Assembly: GCA_006937955.1 (NCBI GenBank)
Contig: SSNP01000038.1
Location: forward strand, 3,004,420 to 3,068,419
Source of the DNA: Pachypanchax playfairii
Lineage: Eukaryota > Chordata > Actinopteri > Cyprinodontiformes > Aplocheilidae
Reading direction: 5' to 3'
DNA: 64,000 bases
Positions 24,986 to 35,781 of this stretch are shown piece after piece. Under the pieces are notes generated by a model, which had not been told where the DNA came from, ran no database searches, and was given only the letters and a program-made list of their open reading frames with translations. Within the stretch, counting starts at the first letter, position 1; every line of letters begins with the position of its first letter. Both the position numbers and the translations under genes were made by a program.

Positions 24986-26596
24986 GTTGCACCAAACCAT
25001 TTCTACTATAAAGCAGATTGCACGTGGAAACAAATCTACAGAGAATTTTAATTTGGCTATAAATGAACAGCATTTGATCATTTTAGATCAGTTACTTTTC
25101 CAAACAGAAAGTTCTGCCAGTTCGTTTCAGATTATTTTCAAAATGTTTCATTATTTTACCTCCCAGCATTTATTCAGACATCAATAACTTTATATTTCTA
25201 TACTAGAATTTTAAAGAAAAAAGTAAAGGCAGGAACATGTGATCTATAATATTGTTTTTATAAATTGTTGGTATTTTTAGTTTCGTTTTATTTATATTAT
25301 ATTTTAATATTTTTTCATGAATTCAAAAATGCATCAAAAAAGAGAGAAAGGAATAATCACAGTTGGATAAATTTTGTTTTGCTAAAACTTTTCACTGACA
25401 ATGACAAGAGAAGATGCTGCTAGATGGATAATGAGGATCAGAGATTTGTTGTTTTCTGTACAGATGATTGGTCAAGCTGTTACTCTTCCCAATTCACAGG
25501 TGGGCTGGTGTGAGTCATCCTGGTTGTTGTTATATTTGGAGTATGTTGCTGATATTGAACAGAAAAAATAAACAGCCTATTAGCATCTTTAGAATCAGGA
25601 GATTATCAATTTTTAAGCTTTTTAATCACCTGTGTCAAATTGTAGATTTTTTTTTTTAATTTTCCAACTACTTTATGTTATAAAAACACACACATGTCTT
25701 TGTGTTAATTACATTTAAACTAGAACTGACTGTGTAGATGCAGATGCAAACATGGTTTCAAGAAACAATACAATATGTAAATTCTGTGAGGAAGATGTGT
25801 TTTTATGAAAAAAGTTAATAAACACTTGTCATTTATTTTGTCAGCTGCACAAAAACCTGAAATTTGAACTTGATACTCCAACATGCCACATAATAACATG
25901 CAAGTCAAATCACTTAACAGCTTATTAATAGACCTAAACACATCCTTTCCTCATCATCAGCTGAAATAATAGTTTCCATGGTGACATGATGCACAACATA
26001 ACATAAAGTTTATACTTGTTTGCGGCACAAAGCAGAGCTTAACATGCTCAAACATGTTTCACATTTCTTCAAAGGAAAGTTCTGCAAGTTGTCAAATGAA
26101 AACTGAACTCTGACTCACTCTTTAATTTGTTGCTAAATCCGACAATTAAGATGCCAAAAATGTATCAGAACTTGACTTTAATGTGTATCTGACGTGCAAT
26201 TTGATGTGTCATTTTACTACTTCATATCACTGAGACATGAAGTAGTGGCACCGTGAGTATTTCTCTACTTATCTGTGTTTTTACGGGGTATAATTTATTA
26301 TGGGTAAGTTGAATGAATTGTAGACGAGTGCGTGTGTGTGTTTTTATGGTGACAGCTGTGAAAAAAAATCGCGTCCTCAAGACGGCAGCTCGTTTCAGAA
26401 CCCGCGGAAAGATCCTGTTGATCTGAGAGACAAGTTGTTCATTTCAAACTCCAATTGCGTTTTATTTACAACATTCAAAAACTCTGTGGAGAGTGAGACA
26501 TTCAGAATGTGTATGCAGCTACTGTTTTTCTGTGTAGTATTCGATTACAATGTTGTCCACAGAAATGATATCTGATGTTTAATTTGTGCTTCTACT
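24986..26596. other. Stretch without recognised genes
   Basis: A+T-rich unique sequence. The 26220-26600 part directly abuts the THAP relic and has more CpGs ('cgcgtcctcaagacggcag' near 26370), so it may belong to the same decayed element. No termini could be paired. Confidence 0.35.
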
Positions 26597-26848
26597 TCAT
26601 AAAAAAGGGTTTGACTGGAGCAGATGAATCTTTCCACAGATCAAACTCCAACCCACTGAGTCAGAACATCTACGTTTGGTCCTCATCAAGTCTTTTATTT
26701 CTGTGTGAGTGATGTCATCATTCTCTTGGTCTGATTTAGGGAAATACATTAATGAAGCAGTGTTTCTACAACCAGCTGATATACAGCGTTTCACCATTTT
26801 ATGAACAAAAAACACCAGCGTTTCAATGTCCATGTAAGATGTAAACAA
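26597..26848 (-). pseudogene. THAP zinc-finger domain relic
   Basis: The minus-strand frame contains MVKRCISAGCRNTAS from about 26797, then LMYFPKSDQ, and later WSLICGKIH. This matches the THAP (C2CH) pattern: Cys-x4-Cys at the start, a Phe-Pro motif after about ten residues, and a final Cys and His. Here the last pair is Cys-x3-His instead of Cys-x2-His, the conserved Trp after FP is not in place, and the frame ends soon after. THAP domains bind DNA and occur in host THAP proteins and in P-element-type transposases. The short, damaged copy without neighbours suggests a transposon or processed-gene remnant. Confidence 0.5.
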
Positions 26849-29734
26849 GGAGCTGCTTCCTGCATTTCATCACGTATAGCTTCAAATTGAGACTCGTCTG
26901 ATGCTCATAAAAATATTCATACTTTTCAAACAACACAAATCTGCACCGTGTATTATTAAACAAACCATAGTGTGTCACAAACACTTTAAACTAGCTGCTA
27001 GTTACTGATTTTCTGTCAGTTATTTGATGTTGCTAAATGTACATATCAGTGTTGGTATAGATTCTGCAAATCTTTGAGACAACTTTAAATTATTTTTGTG
27101 CATGATATTTTATCTGAATTGTTTGGAAAATATTCAATGAAAGTACAACAGCATTTTTTAAAGCCAATTTAACCCAAAACCAAGAGTTTTGTTTTGTATT
27201 CAGCAGTTGTCACCATGGTGATTAAGGCCAAATAAAATTCCTGAAAAAAAAAAAAGATACTTTTGTTGCACAGAAAACTCTGGTGTTGGTTTTAACATAT
27301 TCAACTGTGCAAATAATTCCAAAACTCCTAATCCCAGATAATCTTATTCTGGTCTCTGACAACACTTGGATCCCAAAAATATAAACAAAAAACAAAAAAA
27401 AAGCAATACCAATGTGTTCATTAAAATGTCTGTGACTCAGTTCATGACAGGAAGTGATGTGCTGCCCTGCTGTCCAACACCTCAGGTGGTGCTTGTATAA
27501 CATAGTAAAAAGGGTAGGAATTAAAACTTCGAGCAGGATTCTTTGACTTCCTGTTATGTAATGAAAGGCATTGTGGCTGAACACAAGAGACTGTCTGAAA
27601 GAGTTCTGAGCATAGCGATGTCATGATCTTTCTGTAAAAGGCCGCCAAACAGTTCCTTCAAAGTCATCAAATGTTGCAGTTGTTGTTCAGTTATGTGCTG
27701 TCACCCACAGCATGACATCATCGTTTTCCCTCTTGAACTGTGGGCTTTGTTTACATCACTTACTTCTGACTCACTGCTTGAAGAACTTTCTGAATCTAAA
27801 ATAATTCTGCATAAGCAAGAGAGAATATGAGTATTAGAACTTGATTAAGAACCAAGACACAGTCTTACAAATGTAACCCTCCTCACTAATAAGCTAAGGG
27901 TTACTTTGTCTGATAAAGGTCTGATGTCACCTGCTCCTCACAAAGCAGACCACGATGTTCAACGTAGCTGCAGCAGATAACTATATCAGAATTTCACAAC
28001 ATTCATGAACTATTTTCATTTTTCACTTCACTCTTTCCTTTTTGCTCCTTTTCTGTACCTGCATGCTCATCCTTTTAAACTCCTCGATCCATTCATGTCT
28101 GTAAGGCAATTACCACAACTCCCTCTCTCTTTATTGATTTTCTCCTTCAGCAATGTTCATCTCTTCCCTCCTCTGTCCCCTTTGCCTCTCAAACTCATTC
28201 CTACTCCAGGTCTTTATGCCTCATTTTCTGCCTGGTTTCCTTTCATTTATCCATCCAGTTCTTTTGTGAAATGTGCTTACATTCTAACCAACAGTGTTTT
28301 TCTTTCTTCTTATGCTTTTTTGTTAGGGCTTGCATTTTTGTTTTTTACCTCCTAAACGTTAACCCACTGAGCCCCGTTTTACTCCATGTCTGATGCAAGA
28401 ACTCCTTAGACATTAGCTGTCTCCATTCTGCCTGACTGAGCTAAATTATTCTACAATAAGTCACAGGGCTAATTCACTGGCATAATCACCTCATGCATTT
28501 GAAATTTAAATGATTTCATGAGAGGCAGCGCTGCTACCTCATTAAAGAATCCCTCTACAGACTCAAACAAGCAGGTAGGGTGCACAAGAAGGCACGGAAC
28601 AACTTTTACCTGTGGGTGCATGTGTGTGATGGCATCACATATTTGGATGAGAGCTGTGAGGTTGCCAGTGTGGGTTACTGTGTGAGTGTCTTTTCAGTTT
28701 AGACAAAATAAAACTGAAATTATTTGACTGCAAAGCATATCCTCACTCGAGAATCCGCCATGTTAGTACATTTTTTTTAAAATTGGCCTAAGCCTGGTTG
28801 ACTTTTGACCTTCAAGGACAGAGTACAGCTCGACGACTTCCTTCAGTGGCTGACACTCATACACCTCCTGGTGACGGCTCGGCTAGACTCCAACTCCTGG
28901 GAGTTGCAAGCATTGATTGGGGTGTCAATGAGGCATCAGGCAGCAGAAAGCAGGAGACTGGAACGCTCTCATTTATTTAAAAATATACTCACATAAAAAA
29001 TAAATGTTTTGTTTTCCAATGTCAACCAGTTACAAAAACAACTGGATTGTAAAGATGAATGTAAACTGGTAGGAAAACATGGAGGACAGGCGGTTGATGC
29101 AACTGTCCATTTACAGTTGCAACAGTTTCAACAGAGATGTACGAATTTTTATGAGCGATGCAATCAGATGGAATCATGGACAAGCAAAAAACCGTTTTGT
29201 CTTACAGATATTCACACCTACAATCTGTATCAGTTTCAGCAACAGCAAACCACCAAACCAAAACAGTAATCTCTTTTAGGGAGTTATCAGCTGCGTTATT
29301 GGAACTACAACACATTCAACCCATTTCAGTAAAAAAGAAAAATCATTTAAACTGTCTAAAAATATTCAAGGTTAGAAACAAAACTTTAAATGTATTCCTT
29401 ATATACAGGATTAAACAGTATTGATAAGATGTTGATGTTTCCATCTTTTTTATTTAATAGGCTCCCAAGTCAATTCAGACCACTTGGCTTAAACAGTATT
29501 TTGTCAAATCTGTAAAAAATATGCAAAACAAAAGTTTCTCTTAACTGTCTACATGTGTTCTCCAAAAGTGCAATTACCAAAAAAATTTAGGGCCAGTGAG
29601 AGAATATTTTTCTCAAACTTTAGTTAACCCACCCTTTTCGATATGCATTAAGGTGTTTTCCTGGTCCTGTTGTATATGAACTTTGTAATCCAGACAATCA
29701 GGTCTATGCTGTGCTCACAGCCGTAAAAATAAAA
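26849..29734. other. Stretch without recognised genes
   Basis: A+T-rich unique sequence. The 28370-28580 part is a repeat-free block with homeodomain-like cores ('gctaaattattctacaataa', 'gcatttgaaatttaaatg') and may be a noncoding element. From 28817 an open run begins after an AAG acceptor-like site and reads DRVQLDDFLQWLTLIHLL; no good donor follows, so it is listed only as a weak exon possibility. Confidence 0.4.
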
Positions 29735-29969
29735 GAAAAAAATATTTATTTAGCTCCAAAAACCTCAATAGAAAACTGGGGATGTACAATCTGTCTGTTC
29801 AATTCTACTGCTTGTTTAGAGAAATAATAGTATTTTATAGTATATATATTTTTTTGAGAAAACTACACTTTCCTATCTGATAGTTTTGTTATAAAGTGTC
29901 AAAGAGCAGGATTGTAACAATTAAACAGTAACTTTCAGTAATTTTTTTACACGTTGGACAGACAACATA
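29735..29969 (+). repeat. Left flank of the Tc1 insertion (occupied allele)
   Basis: These 235 bp are repeated at 31478-31713 with one visible difference: a (TA)4T7 run here against (TA)5T6 there. The segment ends in the TA target (29968-29969) directly beside the first base of the transposon. Confidence 0.95.
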
Positions 29970-30169
29970 CAGTGGGGCAAAAAAGTATTTAGTCAGCCAC
30001 CAATTGTGTAAGTTCTCCCACTTAAAAAGATCAGAGAGGCCTGTAATTTTCATCATAGGTATACCTCACCTATGAGAGACAAAATGAGGAAAAAAAATCC
30101 AGAAAATCACATTGTCTGATTTTTAAAGAATTTATTTGCAAATTATGGTGGAAAATAAGTATTTGGTCA
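29970..30169 (+). repeat. Left terminal inverted repeat with two transposase-binding direct repeats
   Basis: Pairs with the complement of 31372-31476. Outer and inner direct repeats share the core 'aagtattt' followed by 'agtca' or 'ggtca'; in IR/DR transposons these are the transposase binding sites. Small mismatches between the two sides (for example 'ctcacctatgag' against 'ctcaactatgag') are consistent with a young element. Confidence 0.88.
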
Positions 30170-30281
30170 CCTACAAACAAGTAAGATTTCTGGCTTTCAC
30201 AGACCTGTAACTTCTTTAAGAGGCTCCTCGGTCCTCCACTCGTTACCTGTATTAATGGCACCTGTGTGAACTCGTTATCAG

Positions 30282-30289
30282 TATAAAAG
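30282..30289 (+). promoter_or_regulatory. TATA box of the transposase gene
   Basis: TATAAAAG lies 44 bp before the start codon at 30333, at a distance that leaves a short 5' leader. It is outside the inner direct repeat, as in related Tc1 elements. Confidence 0.6.
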
Positions 30290-30332
30290 ACACCTGTCCA
30301 CAACCTCAAACAGTCACGCTCCAAACTCCACT

Positions 30333-31355
30333 ATGGCCAAGACCAAAGAGCTGTCAAAGGACACCAGAAACAAAATTGTAGACCTTCACCAGGCTGGGAA
30401 GACTGAATCTGCAATAGGTAAGCAGCTTGGTGTGAAGAAATCAACTGTGGGAGCAATTATTAGAAAATGGAAGACATACAAGACCACTGATAATCTCCCT
30501 CGATCTGGGGCTCCACGCAAGATCTCACCCCGTGGGGTCAAAATGATCACAAGAACGGTGAGCAAAAATCCCAGAACCACACGGAGGGACCTAGTGAATG
30601 ACCTGCAGAGAGCTGGGACCAAAGTAACAAAGGCTACCATCAGTAACACACTACGCCGCCAGGGACTCAAATCCTGCAGTGCCAGACGTGTCCCCCTGCT
30701 GAAGCCAGGACACGTCCAGGCCCGTCTGCGGTTTGCTAGAGAGCATTTGGATGATCCAGAAGAGGATTGGGAGAACATCATATGGTCAGATGAAACCAAA
30801 ATAGAACTTTTTGGTAGAAACTCAACTTGTCGTGTTTGGAGGGGAAAGAATGCTGAGTTGGATCCAAAGAACACCATACCTACTGTAAAGCATGGGGGTG
30901 GAAACATCATGCTTTGGGGCTGTTTTTCTGCAAGGGGACCAGGACGACTGATCCGTGTAAAGGAAAGAATGAATGGGGCCATGTATCGTAAGATTTTGAG
31001 TGAAAACCTCCTTCCATCAGCAAGGGCATTGAAAATGAGACGTGGCTGGGTCTTTCAGCATGACAATGATCCCAAACACACCGCCCGGGCAATGAAGGAG
31101 TGGCTTCGTAAGAAGCATTTCAAGGTCCTGGAGTGGCCTAGCCAGTCTCCAGATCTCAACCCCATAGAAAATCTCTGGAGGGAGTTGAAAGTCCGTGTTG
31201 CCCAGCGTCAGCCCCAAAACATCACTGCTCTAGAGGAGATCTGCATGGAGGAATGGGCCAAAATACCAGCAACAGTGTGTGAAAACCTTGTGAAGACTTA
31301 CAGAAAACGTTTGACCTCTGTCATTGCCAACAAAGGCTATATAACAAAGTATTGA
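30333..31355 (+). CDS. Tc1-family transposase, DD34E, full length
   Basis: The 340-residue protein is of normal length for Tc1 transposases and has no stop or frameshift. It would cut the element out at its terminal repeats and insert it at TA, acting in the nucleus. The N-terminal half (residues 1-110) is the paired-like bipartite DNA-binding region: a first helix-turn-helix at about 26-46 (SAIGKQLGVKKSTVGAIIRK), a GRPR-like hook at about 58-68 (SGAPRKISPRG), then a second helix-turn-helix. The catalytic triad is present: Asp153 in WSDETK, Asp244 in FQHDNDPKHT and Glu279 in SPDLNPIENLW, with 34 residues between the last two. A Gly-rich box lies at 188-190 (HGGGNIMLWG). The start is the ATG in 'ccactatggcc', which gives the family's usual MAKTKEL opening. 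The stop is followed by the right terminal repeat, whose AATAAA at 31405 may serve as poly(A) signal. Activity is inferred; individual substitutions could still impair it. Confidence 0.97.
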   Translation: MAKTKELSKDTRNKIVDLHQAGKTESAIGKQLGVKKSTVGAIIRKWKTYKTTDNLPRSGAPRKISPRGVKMITRTVSKNPRTTRRDLVNDLQRAGTKVTKATISNTLRRQGLKSCSARRVPLLKPGHVQARLRFAREHLDDPEEDWENIIWSDETKIELFGRNSTCRVWRGKNAELDPKNTIPTVKHGGGNIMLWGCFSARGPGRLIRVKERMNGAMYRKILSENLLPSARALKMRRGWVFQHDNDPKHTARAMKEWLRKKHFKVLEWPSQSPDLNPIENLWRELKVRVAQRQPQNITALEEICMEEWAKIPATVCENLVKTYRKRLTSVIANKGYITKY

Positions 31356-31371
31356 GATTAACTTTTGTTAT

Positions 31372-31476
31372 TGACCAAATACTTATTTTCCACCATAATT
31401 TGCAAATAAATTCTTAAAAAATCAGACAATGTGATTTTCTCGATTTTTTTTCCTCATTTTGTCTCTCATAGTTGAG
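31372..31476 (+). repeat. Right terminal inverted repeat, truncated at the assembly join
   Basis: Inverted complement of about 30065-30169. The outer 95 bp, including the terminal CACTG and the second TA, are missing before the single N at 31477. This is most simply a failure to assemble through the inverted repeat. Confidence 0.88.
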
Positions 31477-31477
31477 N
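31477..31477. other. Single-N assembly join
   Basis: One undetermined base separates the truncated right terminal repeat from a second copy of the left flank. Its position at the edge of both a repeat and a duplicated flank shows that two contigs were joined here. Confidence 0.95.
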
Positions 31478-31713
31478 GAAAAAAATATTTATTTAGCTCC
31501 AAAAACCTCAATAGAAAACTGGGGATGTACAATCTGTCTGTTCAATTCTACTGCTTGTTTAGAGAAATAATAGTATTTTATAGTATATATATATTTTTTG
31601 AGAAAACTACACTTTCCTATCTGATAGTTTTGTTATAAAGTGTCAAAGAGCAGGATTGTAACAATTAAACAGTAACTTTCAGTAATTTTTTTACACGTTG
31701 GACAGACAACATA
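31478..31713 (+). repeat. Second copy of the flank, carrying the empty target site
   Basis: A 236-bp copy of 29735-29969 ending in the same 'gacagacaacata' (TA at 31712-31713). It then continues directly into 'tactttcacataatg' with no transposon. It therefore looks like the allele without the insertion, and everything after 31713 is the right flank of the locus. Confidence 0.93.
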
Positions 31714-34700
31714 TACTTTCACATAATGTCAATCTAGAATCTTCATTTTTTGGACTCTGACAGGAAACTTGTTTTTGTTTTGTACTTGTGCTTCATTTAG
31801 TTTACTTTATATTTTTAAATGTCAAACAATCACTAACAAATCAAGGCAGTGAGCTAGAAAGAATTTCACTATTAATAATCAAATCAACATCATATTTTCC
31901 ATTTGTTTAACCTTTAAAATGATCAAATATTTTTCCAAAGATGACATTTAAGTTTATGTTTAAATCAAATAGGATCATGTAACATGTAACAAATGTTTTA
32001 CTTTTAACAGTCTCGTTCTCTAGATTTCAGTTTTTTTAAAACAAATAGTCCCGGGCATCAACTGAGGAAATGATTGAACTAATATTTATAAGCAAAGAAA
32101 AAAAAGTATATAAATCAATGGGAGTAGAAAGCAGTTCATTGACCCTGCATTTTACTTTAATAAAAAATGAAAGTGAAACAAAAGTAATAGTAATATTATT
32201 TTTTTGGTAAATGTAAATCTGAGCATATCTTTTTGAAATGACCTATTTAATCATTGTTTATGTTGATATATGTTGATTCTGGAAATATCTCATTGACACA
32301 TAAAAAACTGAGCATTCATATTTACAACTTTCAGATGCCATTGTGCCATCTCATTGTGCACATAATTATTAAACCATTTTTTTACGCCTTTGTTTAGTGA
32401 AATCTGCACATTAACATTAAGTAATGAGTGTTGTTTATATTAAAACAAGAAAGCAAATATGATTGTGTTGATTGTGTGAGGATTGCACGTAAATCTGTAA
32501 CTTCAGAAAAAAACACAACTAAGCATTATATTCATATGCTCATCTTTAAAAGCTATTTCTGATGTCTCTGTGATTTTTTTTTTCTGTTTGTGCGTAAGAA
32601 TCATTTCACCTGGATTTCTCTGAAAATACTGTAATTACCTCTATTACAGTCAACATTATGTGGTGCTGTCATCAAGGGCTACTTTTAAAATTGCCTAATT
32701 ATAATCAATTTACATTACTGAAGAGTTTTTATATGTCATTATTGAAGATGTTTTTCTTTTCTTAAAAGATAACACTTAATTGGCCACTAATGTAATTAAA
32801 ATGTAATGCAAAATAATTACTGTCACTGCTTCTGTATCACAATAGAGTGCAATCAATTGCATTTTCTTTTTTAATGATTTGAGTAAACTTTAAAATAGAA
32901 AGCAGAAACTATTGGATAAACAGATTTTAAGTCCATAAACAAGAGAAAACACGATGATCTGATTAATGCTGCGTGTTAAGTGATTGAAATTTTTTTAAAA
33001 ATTTGCTTTAGTTCCATTCGTGATGACAGGTGAATGTAATAATTTATTGAATAACAGCCAAGTACCAAATGACTTGTAGAAAATCTTGTTATGATTTTAT
33101 TCTTTGGGGAATATGTTTTTTCTTCTGTTGCTTTCCTGGTTCACACTCCATTACTGGAAATGTTTTTTTATGTTTGTATAAAAACACTTTGTTTAAAAAA
33201 ACTTGAAGTTTTTTGTGTACAGAGACGTTACAACAATCGGAGACTATTCATGGTAAGTAGTGCAATAATTGTAACACTGCAGTCGCTCTACAATTCTGAA
33301 ATGTAATGAAATTTAAGTGATGAGCATCACATGATAACAGAATTCATGGAAAAAACAAATAACATTTTTTCTGTTTTTCCTGAACAAACCAGGGAAACCT
33401 TGTTTGAAAATATCCATGAACCAGATATTAAGGGATTTATGTGCCAAGTAATTATCTTTGTCTGAAAGAAAGTGGGAAAAGGAACATTTTTCCTCCCCCT
33501 GTATTAGAAATGTGCCACTATGAGTTCATCCACCCAGAACATGGTAATCCTCTAGAACACCACTAACCAGAATTAAGGCAGAACCAAATTTTCATTAAAT
33601 TTGACATTTGTGATCAAAAGTTTTACTTTGAAAAAGTAAAACCATCTTTTGTTTGGCAAAAAGAGAAATATGTTGGAACGTCGATGGCTTCAACTCCCCA
33701 AACTGTCACCATTATGATGAAGTGAATGACAGCTTGCATTAGACGTATCGCCTTTCCAAACTCTTAGACTGTCATGAGTGAGTTGTTACAACTGTTCAAC
33801 ATGAAAACAGTGGAAGTTATTTCAGGTGTTGCTCTGCAGAGACAAAAAACAGGATGTTCAACATGAACTATATGCTAACGAGAAGCTGGCCGATGAAGAT
33901 AAAATAAATTCAAAATACCAAAATTATAATAAAAGGAAACAAAGAAATGTTGACTCACTGACATGCACCAGTTACCACTGAAACTTGCTGAAACTGAGTG
34001 ACATGTGTTTACTTTTTTGTTCTTCTCTTGATACTGAAATTGTTCCATGGAGGAAAACAGCAAAAGCTGCCCAAATCACAGATGACTGAATATGTGCATT
34101 TTTATTTTCCATGGGCATCAGCTCTGACTGACAGAGGCTCTCCTTGCTGTGGAGCTGTGTAAGTTGGAAAGTTGATCCCACCTTGTTGCATTCAGCTGAG
34201 ATGAAGACAGGAAGTTATTTTTCTGTTTCTTTGCTCAGTCTCACACGTTTCCTCGACTTAATTTAAAATTTAGTCCAAAAACGTTTCTAATTGTAAATCT
34301 AATTTGGAATTCAAACTTTTACATATAAGAATATTGAGTGCATGATGTCAAAAAAGGATCAGAGCATTGAACACCAGCTGACATGGTTAGAGGAGAGATT
34401 TTATTTAAAAAATTGACTGAAGTCATGAGTAGAAGAAGAACAGAGGCAAATGGAAAAGGAACAGGAAGAGAGGAACAAACTGATTTGTGAAACCCTACAG
34501 CAGCCCTCAAGCTAAAATCCATAACTGTGCTGCCGTATGCTTCGCTGTCATAGTTTCATAGTCAGTCACTCATCCAATTGCAGACAAGACCACACAAACA
34601 CACCCCCCCACATGCACTTACACACCCTGTTGATTGGGTGACCTCCACTTTTTCTGTAACCTGCAAAGTCCCATTCATGTAGATTCACTCATAGAACAAA

Positions 34701-35660
34701 AAATATGTCATTTTATCATCAAAATCTTTTCAGAGCAGTGAAAGCATGAAAAAAAAAAGAATCCTGCACATGTGTGATAATGTGATTTGGAGAAAACAGG
34801 CATTTAAAAGTAATGCAACTTTAAAAATTGGATATTTTTGGATAAAAATCTTAAAGTTTTTTTTTTTTTAATTATGGGATTATTTTTAAACAAGTTCAAA
34901 TCTTAGATACAACCCAGTCTATGTGTGTGTATGTTTGTTTGTTTTGTTGCATGTTATTCTCCTGCCACTTTCTGCTACAGTCCAGCAGTGGCCATCCAAA
35001 ATGCCTGGGGCCAGGCCTCCAGCTGATCAAAGTTAAAAGTCCTTGCCATGACAACCTCAGCTGTGGCCTCCTCTTCTGTCTTATCTCTGCAGGTCGAACT
35101 CTCTATTTAGATTTTTATGACATAAAAAAAAAAAAATAAAAATAAAACTTCATCAACACCTGTCTGTATGAGCTGGAGTGGAAAGATTTGAACTACTAAG
35201 TGAACTGGATGACTTCTGAAAATACTTCATTGCATAACAAATCAAAGAAGTTTCAAGAGAAAAACCTGAATGCAAACAGTCTGTGCATAAATGTTGGACT
35301 TCCAAATAGAGGAATTCAGGAGATGGAGTGATTAAAAGGATGGAGGAAGAACATGAAAGGGAGGAAGAAAGCTAGTCAGATCAAGGGGATGCCATGATTG
35401 AATAATGAAGCATCAGAAGTCAACATGAGTGCAAATTTCACACTCAGTTCCTAGATAAAGACAGAATTAGAGAAACTGAGCTGACTGGGATTCACAGGAA
35501 ATAGGACATCTCACATGACGTGCAGTTTACACACATGATAAAAAACAGAAACCCGTGTTCCTGCTAAACGTGTCTGCAGGCCATTGACCTGCAAATAAAG
35601 CAAATTCTTAAGATTAAAATATGTTTGTGTAATTTTAAGTTAACTTGGATTGTGTGGGAA
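31714..35660. other. Long stretch without recognised genes
   Basis: A+T-rich unique sequence beginning with the right flank of the Tc1 site. At 34981-35092 an open run of 37 codons lies between a pyrimidine-rich acceptor ('cactttctgctacag') and a CAG/GTCGAA donor-like site. It is more G+C-rich than its surroundings but is not linked to other exons, so it is not called. Confidence 0.4.
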
Positions 35661-35674
35661 ATGTCAAACAATTT
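35661..35674 (+). repeat. Target-site duplication, left
   Basis: The 14 bases 'atgtcaaacaattt' are repeated perfectly at 35768-35781, on the other side of the insert. Confidence 0.85.
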
Positions 35675-35767
35675 CCATCCATCCATTTTCTAAACCTGCT
35701 TCTTCCTTTTCAGGGTCGCGGGGGCTGGTGCCAATCTCCAACAGTCTTTGGGCGAGAGGCGGGGTAC
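35675..35767 (-). mobile_element. 93-bp LINE or SINE 3'-tail insertion with (ATGG) end
   Basis: The insert starts 'ccatccatccattttc' and contains 'cagggtcgcgggggctgg' and 'gggcgagaggcggggtac', a text I know as one of the commonest dispersed sequences in fish genomes. Read on the minus strand it ends in ATGG repeats, like the 3' tail of RTE/Rex3-type LINEs. The perfect 14-bp duplication on both sides shows target-primed insertion of a strongly 5'-truncated copy. It is much richer in G+C than the host DNA. Confidence 0.8.
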
Positions 35768-35781
35768 ATGTCAAACAATTT
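35768..35781 (+). repeat. Target-site duplication, right
   Basis: Perfect repeat of 35661-35674. Confidence 0.85.

Larger units (their letters stand above)
29970..31476 (+). mobile_element. Tc1-like DNA transposon with intact transposase
   Basis: The element begins CAGTGGGGCAAAAAAG beside TA at 29968-29969. It carries one complete transposase gene and inverted terminal repeats of about 200 bp of the IR/DR type: the outer direct repeat (29970-29995) is echoed by an inner one (about 30149-30169, 'gtggaaaataagtatttgg'). The right terminal repeat runs from 31372 but stops at 31476, about 95 bp short of the end expected from the left, at the single N of the assembly. The full element would be about 1.6 kb. 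I recognise it as a widespread, little-diverged fish Tc1 family. The good match of the two terminal repeats and the undamaged gene point to recent movement. Confidence 0.97.

Noticed and set aside
30386..30982. A 198-codon open frame on the minus strand
   Set aside because: It lies wholly opposite the Tc1 transposase gene and is a shadow of its codon pattern; it has no motif of its own.
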